Origin: Nocardia inohanensis NBRC 100128
GTDB lineage: Bacteria; Actinomycetota; Actinomycetes; Mycobacteriales; Mycobacteriaceae
DNA: 64,000 nt
NCBI RefSeq assembly: GCF_001612945.1
Contig: NZ_BDBK01000008.1
Span: forward strand, 744,001 to 808,000
Direction: 5' to 3'
Under the pieces are notes generated by a model. That model ran no database searches and was not told the DNA's origin. It was given only the letters and a program-made list of their open reading frames with translations. Both the position numbers and the translations under genes were made by a program. How positions within the stretch are numbered: the first letter of the stretch is position 1; every line of letters begins with the position of its first letter. This document shows positions 1 to 8,594 of this stretch, piece after piece.

Positions 1-3000
1 GGCTTGTTTGCCGGCGCGGTAGCGGTTGACGTCGTCGCCCTCGGCCTCGAGGACGCGGTCCAGGCGCGCGATGTCGTCGTACTCGGCGTGGTAGTGGTCC
101 CAATCCAGTTCGGCCAGTTGGTCGTAACCCTCGAATTGGGAGAGCACGCCGTCGTGGAACGGGACGTACAGGCGGCTGCCAACGGCTTCCCATCGGGTCC
201 GCTCGACGGCGGTCACGCCCAGCGACTCCAGCAATCGCACCCGGTCGCGCGGTGCCAGGCGGTCGAGGGCGTCGCGGGCGCGCGCGATGGTCCAGGCCGC
301 CATCACATTCGTGTAGGCGTTGTCGTCGATGCCGTCCTGCGGCGCGTCCGGATAGCCGGAGTGGAACTCGTCGGGCCCGATCACGCCGCGCAGATGGTAG
401 CGGTCGCCGCGCGGATCGTATTCGGCTTTGCTCGCCCAGAAGCGCGCGATCTCCACCAGCAGTTCGGCCCCGTAGGAGGTGAGGAATTCGATATCACCGG
501 TCACCTGGTAGTACTGCCAGACGTTGTAGGCGATCGCGCTGCCGATGTGGTGCGCGCGCCAGCTCGGATCCGGATGCCAGTGGCCCGACAGCGGATTCAG
601 ATGCATGCGCTGGCTCTCCTCCCGGCCGTCGTTGCCCGACTGCCACGGGAACATGGCGCCGCGCAGCCCGGCCGCCGCGGCCGCCCGGCGCGCCTCGGGC
701 AGCCGGCGGTGGCGGTAGCGCAGCAGCGCGCGGGTCAGGGCCGGGAAGCGAATGTTCAACAGCGAGAACACGAACAGCTCGTCCCAGAAGATGTGACCGC
801 GATACGCCTCCCCGTGCAGGCCGCGCGCGGGCACGCCGACGTCGAGATCGGCCGAGTGCGGGGAAACGGTCTGGATCAAGTGCAGTTGGTGCAGGCGCAG
901 TACGCGCAAGGCGTGCTCGCCGTCGTCCAGGTCGATGCGCATGCGATCCCACAGGTGTTCCCACGCCACGGTGTGCGCCGCCAGCAGGTCGGCGAACCGG
1001 CCCGCGCCGTCGAGCTCACGCAGCGCGTCCTCGTCGGGCGCGGACACCGCGGGGTCACGGCCGGTGACCACCGCGACGGTCTTCTCATGCGTGACGCTGT
1101 CCCCGGCCGTCATTTCCACGGTGTGGAGGTGCCCCACCGTTGGCTTCGTGTCGATGTATTCGACTGCCGCGCCGGATGATTCGCCGTGCCGGTACAGCTC
1201 CGCGCGCGCCGCCATCGCCACCGCGATACCCGACTGGCTGGTCCGCATGACCAGCAGCGCCGTCGCGGGTCCGGCCGCGCGCGCGATGACCGGATTCAGG
1301 TGCCGGTCGGCCAATCCCGCGTAACGGGCGACCAGCGTATTGCGCACGCCGCCGTCGATCAGCGACCGGAGAGTCAGGCGATCGCTCCAATTCTCGGCCG
1401 TGATCGTGGTTTCCAACGCGCACAGGTGCGGCGCGGACATGGACACGAAACGCCGCTGATCGATGCGGGTGATGCGCCCGGCGGCATCCCGGACCCGGAT
1501 CCGCCGGGTCAGCAGGGCGCGCCGCAGGTCGAATTGTTGCTGATAGGAGAGAATTTCGGTGGCGTCCAGATCCCACCAGTCGCCGTCACCGATCCGGAAG
1601 GTGAGCGGCAGCCAGTTGGGCAGGTTGACCAGGCTCTCGTTGTCCGCGACCCGATCGCCGATCCGGTCGTAGCGCCGGTTGTAGATGCCCGCCACGTAGG
1701 TGCCGGGGTAATGATGCTGTCCCGCAACCGATTCCGGCGCGGCGCCACGGGTGGCGAGATAACCGTTGCCCACCGTGCACAACGCCTCGCGCAACCGTTC
1801 GCGGTCCGGATCGTAACCGTCGTAGGTCAAGGTCCAGGCGGCCGAGGCGGCCGACTCACCGCCGTCGCGCAGTCGTTCGTGCAGGCGCTCGAGCAGGTCG
1901 CGCGCGCCGGCCGGGCCGGTCAGCGAGAATTGTGCGCCGGTGCGCCGGTCGCCGTCCTCGTCGTGGCGCACCACGATGCCGACTCCGTCGGCGCTCACCG
2001 CGTCGAAGGCGTCCTCGTCGGTGAGGTCGTCACCGAGATAGATCGGCTGCACCGATTCGGTCAGCTGCGCCAGCACCCAGCGCAACGCGGTGCCCTTGTC
2101 CCAGTCCAGATCCGGCCGCAATTCGACGAGCTTGCGACCGGCGGTGACCCGCAGCCCGTCCCGGCCACCCTGTTCGTGCACGGCCGCCAGCACCGTGTCC
2201 ACCTGCTCCGCCGGAACCTGGCGATAGTGCACGGCGAGCGCGAAACGCTTGTGCTCCAAACGGATTCCGGGCACCTCGGCGAGCCGCGCGGAGAGTTCCG
2301 CGGCGGCCGCGGCCAGCGCGCGCTCCGCGCCCGGCGCCGCCTCGGGCTGATGCGCGGTGCCGTCGGGGGCGAGCACGTCGAACCCGTGACAGCCCGCGTA
2401 CCAGACCCCGGGAACCGTGATCCGCTCGCGCAGATCGGCCAGATCGCGGCCGCTGATAATGGCGACCGGGCAGCGCGCCGCCAGATCGGTCAACGCCGAC
2501 ACCACCCCGGCCACCGGCGTCGCTGCCGCCGGGTCCGCCACGATCTCCGCCAGCGTGCCGTCGAAATCGAGCAGTACGCCGACCTTCTCGGCATCGAGCT
2601 CGTCGGCGATCCGGTCCCAGTGGGCGAGCGCGTCCGGCAGCCGGGACATGCGTTCGAAACCGCCGAGCACCCGGACCCCGGCCAGATCGGCGACGATCGC
2701 ATCGGCGCCCGCCGCCGCCAGCAGTTCCCGGTGACCGCCGCGGTCCACGCCGATCACCAGCCCGAATCCACCGGTATGCCCGGCGCGCACGCCCGCGGCG
2801 GAATCCTCGACGACCACCGTGCGTGCCGGGTCCGCGCCACATCGGCGGGCGGCTTCGAACAGCATGGCGGGATCGGGCTTTCCGGCCAGGCCCATGGTCT
2901 CGGCGACCAGCCCGTCCACCCTGACCTCGAACAAACCGTCCACTCCGGCGGCGCGCAGTACTTCGGCGCTATTGCGGCTCGCGGAGAACACCGCCGTGGC

Positions 3001-3420
3001 GACGCCGGCGGCTCGCAGTTGGTGAATCAATGCCACCGTCGACTCGAACGCCGGAACGCCCTGTCGCGCAAGCTGTTCCAGAAACATCCGATCCTTGTCG
3101 TTGCCCAGCGCGCACACCGTTCCGGCGGCCGCACCGTCGGCGGGATCCCCCCACGGCAGGGTGATACCGCGCGCGGCGAGGAAGTCACGGATACCGTCGT
3201 AGCGGGGTTTGCCGTCGACATGGCGTAGATAGTCGGCGTGGGTGAACGGGGCCAGGTCCTCCCCGGGAACGGGCGGGCGCTGCGCCAGGAAGTCGTCGAA
3301 CAGCCTGGTCCAGGCCGCCGCGTGCAATTTCGCACTGTCGGTGACCACCCCGTCCATATCGAAGATCACCGCGTCGTAGCGCCGCGAATCGATCAGCGGC
3401 ACAGTCGTTTTCCACTCCAC
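1..3420 (-). CDS. otsB1: HAD / trehalose-phosphatase / GH65 fusion (OtsB1-like), 3' end outside window
   Basis: About 1,140 residues are visible and the C-terminus runs off the window start. Three domains can be read. First is an N-terminal HAD phosphatase (FDMDGVVTDS near nt 3330-3366). Second is a trehalose-6-phosphate phosphatase-type HAD (LLDFDGTLAEIV near nt 2543-2578, YLGDDLTDEDAFDAV near 2000-2045). Third is a glycoside hydrolase family 65 domain (LCTVGNGYLATRGAAPES near 1730-1785; catalytic-acid motif GVIGPDEFH near 365-391). The order and wording match M. tuberculosis Rv2006 (OtsB1, about 1,330 aa), a DosR-regulon gene. The GH65 part suggests phosphorolysis or hydrolysis of an alpha-glucoside; whether the phosphatase domain is active is unknown, and OtsB2 is the proven phosphatase in mycobacteria. 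The start is uncertain: GTG 3420, with GTG 3402 in the same frame. The gene diverges from the nitroreductase across a region with DosR-like boxes. Confidence 0.88.
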   Translation of the reverse strand, partial: MEWKTTVPLIDSRRYDAVIFDMDGVVTDSAKLHAAAWTRLFDDFLAQRPPVPGEDLAPFTHADYLRHVDGKPRYDGIRDFLAARGITLPWGDPADGAAAGTVCALGNDKDRMFLEQLARQGVPAFESTVALIHQLRAAGVATAVFSASRNSAEVLRAAGVDGLFEVRVDGLVAETMGLAGKPDPAMLFEAARRCGADPARTVVVEDSAAGVRAGHTGGFGLVIGVDRGGHRELLAAAGADAIVADLAGVRVLGGFERMSRLPDALAHWDRIADELDAEKVGVLLDFDGTLAEIVADPAAATPVAGVVSALTDLAARCPVAIISGRDLADLRERITVPGVWYAGCHGFDVLAPDGTAHQPEAAPGAERALAAAAAELSARLAEVPGIRLEHKRFALAVHYRQVPAEQVDTVLAAVHEQGGRDGLRVTAGRKLVELRPDLDWDKGTALRWVLAQLTESVQPIYLGDDLTDEDAFDAVSADGVGIVVRHDEDGDRRTGAQFSLTGPAGARDLLERLHERLRDGGESAASAAWTLTYDGYDPDRERLREALCTVGNGYLATRGAAPESVAGQHHYPGTYVAGIYNRRYDRIGDRVADNESLVNLPNWLPLTFRIGDGDWWDLDATEILSYQQQFDLRRALLTRRIRVRDAAGRITRIDQRRFVSMSAPHLCALETTITAENWSDRLTLRSLIDGGVRNTLVARYAGLADRHLNPVIARAAGPATALLVMRTSQSGIAVAMAARAELYRHGESSGAAVEYIDTKPTVGHLHTVEMTAGDSVTHEKTVAVVTGRDPAVSAPDEDALRELDGAGRFADLLAAHTVAWEHLWDRMRIDLDDGEHALRVLRLHQLHLIQTVSPHSADLDVGVPARGLHGEAYRGHIFWDELFVFSLLNIRFPALTRALLRYRHRRLPEARRAAAAAGLRGAMFPWQSGNDGREESQRMHLNPLSGHWHPDPSWRAHHIGSAIAYNVWQYYQVTGDIEFLTSYGAELLVEIARFWASKAEYDPRGDRYHLRGVIGPDEFHSGYPDAPQDGIDDNAYTNVMAAWTIARARDALDRLAPRDRVRLLESLGVTAVERTRWEAVGSRLYVPFHDGVLSQFEGYDQLAELDWDHYHAEYDDIARLDRVLEAEGDDVNRYRAGKQA

Positions 3421-3448
3421 CCCCACCACGGTGCACCCGACCGGACCG

Positions 3449-3462
3449 AGGCCCAAGGGCCA
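3449..3462. promoter_or_regulatory. Weak DosR-box-like palindrome upstream of the OtsB1-like gene
   Basis: AGGCCCAAGGGCCA keeps only the GG-C/G-CC core of the DosR consensus GGGACTWWAGTCCC. Its centre is about 35-53 nt upstream of the two candidate GTG starts of the minus-strand gene. The match alone is weak; location and neighbouring boxes are the main support. Confidence 0.35.
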
Positions 3463-3516
3463 CAGGTCCCCAACCGGCCCGCGCAGGTCCCCGGTGGCCG
3501 GAGTGTCCTGGGATCG

Positions 3517-3530
3517 AGGACCAAGGACCC
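3517..3530 (+). promoter_or_regulatory. DosR/DevR box, nitroreductase promoter
   Basis: AGGACCAAGGACCC matches the DosR consensus GGGACTWWAGTCCC at 10 of 14 positions. A -10-like TAGCGT lies at 3554-3559, about 30 nt from the box centre, which puts the box near -43 of a start at about 3566, the usual class I position. Confidence 0.6.
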
Positions 3531-3565
3531 CTGGCAACCGCGCCGCCGACACCTAGCGTGGAGAT

Positions 3566-4555
3566 ATGAACGACGAACCGAGCGGTGCAGTCATCGAACA
3601 GGCCGTGCGGCTCGCCGGGCGGGCGCCGTCACTGCACAACAGCCAGCCCTGGCGCTGGACCTTCGACGGCAGCGCGCTGCGATTGTTCTCGGTCGCCGAC
3701 CGGATGCTGCCCGCCACCGACAATTCGGGGCGGCAGATGTTCCTCAGCTGCGGTATCGCGCTCGGGCATCTGCGGGCGGCGCTGGCCGCGGCCGGGTGGC
3801 GCGCCCACGTCGCGTACCTGCCCAACCCGACCCGCCGCGATCAGCTGGCGACGGTCACCTGGACCCCGGCCACCGTCGTCACCGACGCGGATCGCGAACG
3901 CGCCGCGGCCATCGAGCGCCGCCGCACCGATCGGCTGCCGTTCGCGCCGCCGGACGGCTGGGACGAATTCGCCATCGCCCTGCGCAGCATCGTTCCCGCC
4001 GAGCAGACCACCCTGACCGTCTTCCCGGACGGTGTGCGGCCCGAACTCGAGCACGCCGCGCGGCTGACCACCGCGCTGCGCCGTTACGACTCCCCGTATC
4101 AGGCCGAATTGCAATGGTGGACAGGGCATTCCGGCATGGCCACCGGCGTACCGGCCGACGCGCTGCTCAGTGAGGCGGATCGGAGCCGGGTCGCCGTGGC
4201 CCGCCGCATGCCCGCCGGCACCGCACCGGACACGCCCGTGCATACCGATCCGGCCGAGGATCGCGCGACGATCCTCGTGCTGTCGACGGACGGTGACAGC
4301 ACCGCGGAACTGGTCCGGTGCGGGGAGACGCTGTCGACCGTGCTGCTGGAGTGCACCGCGGCCGGCTACGCGACCTGCACGGTCACCAATATCACCGAGA
4401 TGCCGCGCAGCCGGTCGTTCGTGCAGGCACTCACCGGATCGCCGCGGCGGCCGCAGGTACTGATCCGGGTCGGCACCCGCACCGGGGATCCCGGCCCGCA
4501 CACCCCGACCCCGCGTCTGCCGCTGGATCAGATCCTGCACGGATCGCAGGGGTGA
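3566..4555 (+). CDS. Acg-family nitroreductase-like flavoprotein
   Basis: A 329-aa protein of the Acg/Rv3131 family: a double nitroreductase fold beginning with the conserved APSLHNSQPWRW segment near residue 18, followed by LSCGIALGHLRAAL near residue 57. M. tuberculosis members (Acg, Rv3131, Rv3127) are DosR-regulated. Their catalytic role is unclear; reduced flavin binding is suggested and M. tuberculosis Acg does not behave as a normal nitroreductase. The ATG at 3566 sits directly after a -10-like hexamer and a short GGAG, so the message may be nearly leaderless. A second paralogue lies at 18845-19837. The family call is firm; substrate unknown. Confidence 0.87.
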   Translation: MNDEPSGAVIEQAVRLAGRAPSLHNSQPWRWTFDGSALRLFSVADRMLPATDNSGRQMFLSCGIALGHLRAALAAAGWRAHVAYLPNPTRRDQLATVTWTPATVVTDADRERAAAIERRRTDRLPFAPPDGWDEFAIALRSIVPAEQTTLTVFPDGVRPELEHAARLTTALRRYDSPYQAELQWWTGHSGMATGVPADALLSEADRSRVAVARRMPAGTAPDTPVHTDPAEDRATILVLSTDGDSTAELVRCGETLSTVLLECTAAGYATCTVTNITEMPRSRSFVQALTGSPRRPQVLIRVGTRTGDPGPHTPTPRLPLDQILHGSQG

Positions 4556-4585
4556 CACAGGTCACGACCAAGACCATTTGTTCAG

Positions 4586-4599
4586 GGGACTTTAGGCCA
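4586..4599 (+). promoter_or_regulatory. DosR/DevR box upstream of devR (autoregulation)
   Basis: GGGACTTTAGGCCA matches the DosR consensus at 12 of 14 positions. A -10-like TATGTT at 4624-4629 begins about 31 nt from the box centre, the same geometry as at the nitroreductase and USP promoters. DevR therefore probably activates its own gene. Confidence 0.75.
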
Positions 4600-4665
4600 T
4601 CCCGGCTGTGCCGTACCGGGGGTTATGTTTGAACTGACACAACCCTGGTAGATCGGATGCTGGCC

Positions 4666-5301
4666 ATGATCAAGGTATTCCTCGTCGACGATCACGAGAT
4701 CGTCCGTCGCGGACTGGTGGACCTGCTCGACAGCGATCCCGACCTCACCGTGATCGGTGAGGCGGGCGATGTCGCGCACGCCCTGGCTCGCATTCCCGCG
4801 CTGCGTCCCGATGTCGCCGTCCTCGATGTCCGCCTGCCCGACGGCAACGGCATCGAACTGTGCCGGGAACTGCTGTCCCGCAACGACGGCCTGCGCTGCC
4901 TCATCCTGACCTCGTTCACCGACGAACAGGCCATGCTGGACGCCATTCTCGCCGGCGCCAGCGGCTATGTCGTCAAGGACATCAAAGGGATGGAGCTGGC
5001 CAAGGCGATCAAGGAGGTCGGCTCCGGCCGCTCCCTGCTCGACAACCGGGCCGCGGCCGCGCTCATGGACCGGCTGCGCCGCAGCGCCGAACCGGACGGC
5101 CCGCTGGCCGGCCTCACCGAACAGGAACGCAAGCTCCTGGACCTGCTCGGCGAGGGCCTGACCAACCGGCAGATCGCCGAACGCATGTTCCTGGCCGAGA
5201 AGACCGTCAAGAACTACGTCTCGCGACTGCTGGCCAAGCTCGGCATGGAGCGGCGTACCCAGGCGGCCGTGCTGGCCTCCAAACTGCGCAGCGGGCAATA
5301 G
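4666..5301 (+). CDS. devR: Hypoxia/dormancy response regulator DevR (DosR)
   Basis: A NarL/LuxR-type response regulator of 211 aa from ATG 4666. The receiver domain starts MIKVFLVDDHEIVRRGL; the acidic pocket and phosphoacceptor are in VAVLDVRLPDGNGIEL. The LuxR helix-turn-helix is in LTNRQIAERMFLAEKTVKNY. Similarity to M. tuberculosis DosR runs almost end to end. An in-frame ATG lies at 4657, but 4666 puts the phosphoacceptor at Asp54 and aligns MIKVFL with the MVKVFL start of the tuberculosis protein. Its cognate kinase DevS is at 15462-17177, not next door. A strong DosR box lies upstream. Expected to bind the boxes listed across this island under low oxygen. Confidence 0.95.
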   Translation: MIKVFLVDDHEIVRRGLVDLLDSDPDLTVIGEAGDVAHALARIPALRPDVAVLDVRLPDGNGIELCRELLSRNDGLRCLILTSFTDEQAMLDAILAGASGYVVKDIKGMELAKAIKEVGSGRSLLDNRAAAALMDRLRRSAEPDGPLAGLTEQERKLLDLLGEGLTNRQIAERMFLAEKTVKNYVSRLLAKLGMERRTQAAVLASKLRSGQ

Positions 5302-5338
5302 GATTCGACACTCCGCGGCGGTCCGGCCCGGCCACCGT

Positions 5339-5352
5339 GGGACTTTGGTCTC
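5339..5352 (+). promoter_or_regulatory. DosR/DevR box, USP-kinase operon promoter
   Basis: GGGACTTTGGTCTC matches the consensus at 12 of 14 positions. A -10-like TATCCT is at 5375-5380, about 30 nt from the centre. The USP ATG is at 5411. Confidence 0.72.
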
Positions 5353-5410
5353 TGGGGTTGCCGCTGCCGGTCCCTATCCTCGATCGATCCGCCCGTACAC
5401 GCTTGTTTAC

Positions 5411-6325
5411 ATGGACGCCAACACTTCCCGGCCCGGGCCGCAGGAACTACCGCTACCCGTGACGGCCGGGATCGACGGATCCGGGGCCGGGCTGCGCGGA
5501 GCCGTGTGGGCCGCGCGCGAAGCGCTCGCCCGGTCGGTTCCGCTACGCCTGGTCGACGTGCTCGCCGAGCCCGACAGCCCCGCGGCCCGGCCCGGCGGGA
5601 TCCATTACCGTGACGCCCAGCGCACCCTCGACATCGCGAAACACGCTGTCGAACAGCGCATTCCGGCCGACGCACGGGAACGCCTGGAAATCCGTACGGA
5701 GATCGGGCGCGGACGCCCGGCATCGGCGCTGGCCGAGCGCACCCGATCGTCTAGCCTGCTCGTGCTCGGCTCGGCCGAGATCGGGCCGGTCCGGCATCTG
5801 ATGCTCGGTTCCACCGCCCTCGAAGTCACCCGCACCGCGGCCTGTCCGGTCGCGCTCATCCGGCACACCGATTCCGCGCACGGCCCGGTCCTGGTCGTGG
5901 TGGAGGGGTGGCCATCCGCCCGGCCCGCCCTGCTCGCCGGATTCCACGCGGCTCGCACCCGCGGCGGCGAGGTGACCGTGGCACGGGTGTGGCACGGCCC
6001 GGAATGGACAACCCCGACTGACTGGTACCTGGACAAGGCGGTGGTATCCGACCAGCAGATCGAGCATTGCCGGCGCGAGTTTCCGGAGATCACCGTGCGG
6101 CCGATCACCGTCGTCGGCGACACGATCACCGCCATCGAAACCTTCAGTGCCCTGGCCTGTCTGGTGATCGTCGTCCGCGACCGGTCCATCGCCCACCCCG
6201 ACCGGCTCGGGCCGATCAGCCGGGACCTGGTACGCCACGCGCCGTGCCCGGTGCTGGTGCTGCCGGAGCCGAACGGAACGGCCGAGCGTGGCGAAACGCA
6301 GTCCCTCGGGCAGGTGCTCCCGTGA
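5411..6325 (+). CDS. Universal stress protein, two USP domains
   Basis: A 304-aa tandem USP resembling the Rv2005c/Rv2623 group. The first domain (to about residue 150) has the start PVTAGIDGSGAGLRGAVWAA and an ATP-loop-like VLGSAEIGPVRHLMLGST. The second domain (from about residue 156, VLVVVEGW) is more divergent and lacks an obvious G-2x-G-9x-G loop, so it may not bind nucleotide. It is preceded by a strong DosR box and its stop overlaps the next gene by four bases (GTGA), so it is the first gene of a two-gene operon. In M. tuberculosis the pair Rv2005c-Rv2004c is the equivalent and is DosR-dependent. Confidence 0.88.
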   Translation: MDANTSRPGPQELPLPVTAGIDGSGAGLRGAVWAAREALARSVPLRLVDVLAEPDSPAARPGGIHYRDAQRTLDIAKHAVEQRIPADARERLEIRTEIGRGRPASALAERTRSSSLLVLGSAEIGPVRHLMLGSTALEVTRTAACPVALIRHTDSAHGPVLVVVEGWPSARPALLAGFHAARTRGGEVTVARVWHGPEWTTPTDWYLDKAVVSDQQIEHCRREFPEITVRPITVVGDTITAIETFSALACLVIVVRDRSIAHPDRLGPISRDLVRHAPCPVLVLPEPNGTAERGETQSLGQVLP

Positions 6326-7803
6326 GAACCGAGGACTCCGCGACGCGGGTCGCGACCAGTGTCGAACCCTTCGCGCAGGTGCGCGAAACCCATACCGGCG
6401 TGGTATTCCTCTACGGCGAACGCGCGTACAAGGCCAAGAAACCGGTCACCACCGACTTCCTCGATTTCGGTACTCCGGCCGCGCGCGAACACGCGTGCCG
6501 GCGCGAACTCGGGTTGAATCAGCGGCTCGCGCCCGACGTCTACCTGGGGGTGGCACACCTGAGCGATCCGCTCGGCGGGCCCGCGGAACCCCTGCTGGTC
6601 ATGCGGCGGATGCCCGATGACCGGCGGCTGTCCACCATGCTCGCCGCGGGTGAACTGGATCCCGGCGAATTCTCCACGCTGGCAACGGTACTCGCCGATT
6701 TCCATGCGCACGCCGAACGTAGTCCCGAGATCGACCGGGAGGGCACCGTGCCGGCCCTGCGCCGCCGCTGGCGCGTCCTGTTCCACGGTCTGGCCGCACA
6801 GCCGCCCGCAGCGATCGACCCCGATCACGTGCTCCGCGCCGAGCATTGGGCCATGCGCTTTCTCGACGGCCGGGCCGCACTGCTGGGCGGCCGCATCAAC
6901 GCCGGGCGCATGGTCGACGGGCACGGCGATCTGCTCGCCGAGGACATCTTCGCCCTGCCCGACGGCTTCCGCCTGCTGGATTGCCTGGACTTCGACGATC
7001 GACTGCGCTACGTGGACGGACTCGACGACGCCGCGTTCCTGGCCATGGATCTGGAATTCCGCGGGCATGCCGAACTCGCCGATGCTTTCCTCGACGCCTA
7101 CCAGCACGCGGCGGGCGATCCCGCGCCGATCGCACTGCGCCGGCACTACATCGCCTATCGAGCGATGGTGCGCGCCAAAACCGATCGCATCCGCGCGGCC
7201 CAGCACGATCCGGCCGCACCGGCGAGCGCGGCCCGGCACCTCGAGCTGGCCCTCGCCCAGTTGGCGGCCGCGCGGGTGCGGCTGACGCTGGTCGGCGGCT
7301 TGCCGGGCACCGGAAAGTCCACGGTGGCAACCCGATTGGCTGATCGCACCGGCGCGACCGTGATCTCCAGCGATGCGGTGCGGGCCGAATTGCGCGCGTC
7401 CGGTGAGATAACCGGCCCGGCCGGGAACTACGGCGCGGGCGCCTACACCGCCGCCGCCCGCGCCCTGGTCTACGAACGGATGCTGCGGCGGGCGCGGCCA
7501 TTGCTCGAGCACGGCCACTCGGTCGTGCTCGATGCCAGCTGGCTCGACCCGGACGAGCGCCGTCGCGCGACGGCCCTGGCCGAGCACACCGCCAGCGATC
7601 TGATCATGATGCGTTGCGCCTGCCCGCAACCGCTGGCCGCCGCGCGCATCGGCACTCGCACGGCCGGGAATTCGGAGGCCACCCCGGCAATCGCCGGAAC
7701 CATGGCGGCGTCCGTGCCCGCCTGGGACGACGCCGCGCTACTCGATACCACCGCACCGCCCGCCGAGACCATGGCCTCGGCGCTGGACGCCTGGAATCGC
7801 TAG
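6322..7803 (+). CDS. Rv2004c-like two-domain kinase (APH-like plus P-loop)
   Basis: A 493-aa protein from GTG 6322, overlapping the USP stop by four bases. The N-terminal half resembles aminoglycoside/choline-kinase-type enzymes: RAYKAKKPVTTDFLDF near residue 35, MVDGHGDLLAEDIF as the catalytic HGDL loop near residue 196, LDCLDFDDRLRY following it. The C-terminal third is a P-loop phosphotransferase with Walker A GGLPGTGKST near residue 330 and ISSDAVRAEL after it, as in zeta-toxin/AAA-type kinases. M. tuberculosis Rv2004c has the same architecture and is in the DosR regulon; no substrate is established. The stop is one base from the stop of the convergent PPOX gene. Confidence 0.85.
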   Translation: MRTEDSATRVATSVEPFAQVRETHTGVVFLYGERAYKAKKPVTTDFLDFGTPAAREHACRRELGLNQRLAPDVYLGVAHLSDPLGGPAEPLLVMRRMPDDRRLSTMLAAGELDPGEFSTLATVLADFHAHAERSPEIDREGTVPALRRRWRVLFHGLAAQPPAAIDPDHVLRAEHWAMRFLDGRAALLGGRINAGRMVDGHGDLLAEDIFALPDGFRLLDCLDFDDRLRYVDGLDDAAFLAMDLEFRGHAELADAFLDAYQHAAGDPAPIALRRHYIAYRAMVRAKTDRIRAAQHDPAAPASAARHLELALAQLAAARVRLTLVGGLPGTGKSTVATRLADRTGATVISSDAVRAELRASGEITGPAGNYGAGAYTAAARALVYERMLRRARPLLEHGHSVVLDASWLDPDERRRATALAEHTASDLIMMRCACPQPLAAARIGTRTAGNSEATPAIAGTMAASVPAWDDAALLDTTAPPAETMASALDAWNR

Positions 7804-7804
7804 G

Positions 7805-8398
7805 TCAGCAGGCTTCGGGGCGGAGCCGGCGCGCCTCGTCGGCGGAGACGAGGCGGACACCGGTCACCAGGGTGGGTTCGATGGCGATGACGGTATCCAT
7901 CGCCCCGGAGACCCAGGGCCGCAGGCGCGCTTCGTATACGGCCTTGCGCACGGGGTCGGTGACCGGACGCGCGATGCCGGTCACCACGACCGACCAGCCC
8001 AGCTGCGTGACGGCGTCGATCTCGTCGGCCTCGTAGGCCACCACCACGTGGGTTTCGGCGCGGACCGCGGAGGTCAGCCGGGAGGTGAGCCGGGTACGGA
8101 CGATGATGATCTCGCCGTCGTCCACCAGGTGGTTGACCGGTCGGATCGCCGGCAGCGCGTCACGGGTGAAGACCACCCGGCCGAAGGGGACCCCGGCCAG
8201 TAGTCGCAGGGCTTCGGAGCGGGAAAGGTCCACCATATCGCGGGCTTCCGCGTCGAACGCGCTCATGATCGCACGCCCCATCCGTCGCGCGCCCACGGCG
8301 GCGCGGTCCTTTCCGGGCGCACCCGGAACGATGGCTCGCACGAACACATAGGGTGACGATCCCTTCTCGGATTGCTCGCGAACAACGGTCGATTCCAT
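7805..8398 (-). CDS. PPOX-fold flavin/F420-type protein (Rv3129-like)
   Basis: Up to 197 aa. From about residue 57 (VDLSRSEALRLLAGVPFGRV) it is a split-barrel pyridoxamine-phosphate-oxidase-like domain, with RPVNHLVDDGEIIIVRT and VVVTGIARPVTD strands. Such proteins bind FMN or F420 and include the DosR-controlled Rv3129 of M. tuberculosis. The start is uncertain. ATG 8398 sits just downstream of a DosR-like box and would be nearly leaderless; ATG 8266 (MSAFDAEARD) leaves a 153-aa protein closer to the usual family length. The first 45 residues lack family similarity that I can see. Confidence 0.75.
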   Translation of the reverse strand: MESTVVREQSEKGSSPYVFVRAIVPGAPGKDRAAVGARRMGRAIMSAFDAEARDMVDLSRSEALRLLAGVPFGRVVFTRDALPAIRPVNHLVDDGEIIIVRTRLTSRLTSAVRAETHVVVAYEADEIDAVTQLGWSVVVTGIARPVTDPVRKAVYEARLRPWVSGAMDTVIAIEPTLVTGVRLVSADEARRLRPEAC

Positions 8399-8426
8399 GT
8401 CAGCATCGAATCGCGCGGCCGGACAG

Positions 8427-8440
8427 GGCCGAAGGTCCTC
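8427..8440. promoter_or_regulatory. DosR/DevR box between PPOX gene and flavodoxin
   Basis: GGGCCGAAGGTCCT matches 10 of 14 consensus positions. It is almost identical to the box before the SulP operon (22724-22737). It could serve the minus-strand PPOX gene, the plus-strand flavodoxin, or both. Confidence 0.55.
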
Positions 8441-8594
8441 GACGCGGGGACCATCTGGACATGCGACTCAGGGCTGGATTTCGAAGCCGCTGCCGCCGGC
8501 CGCCCGCCACCCCGCGTCCTCGGTGACAATCGGCTCTCCAAGCGAGGCACGATGCCCCTCAAAGGTTTTCGCCGCGGCGAGCAGTGTCTACCTC

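Noticed and set aside
4..3228. Two long plus-strand open frames (4-1179 and 1186-3228)
   Set aside because: They are antisense shadows of the OtsB1-like gene: low-complexity Arg/Gly/Val-rich translations, no ribosome sites, and the minus strand carries clear HAD and GH65 motifs.
5605..7629. A 674-codon minus-strand open frame opposite the USP-kinase operon
   Set aside because: The plus strand has HGDL and Walker A motifs and operon overlaps; the minus translation has none.
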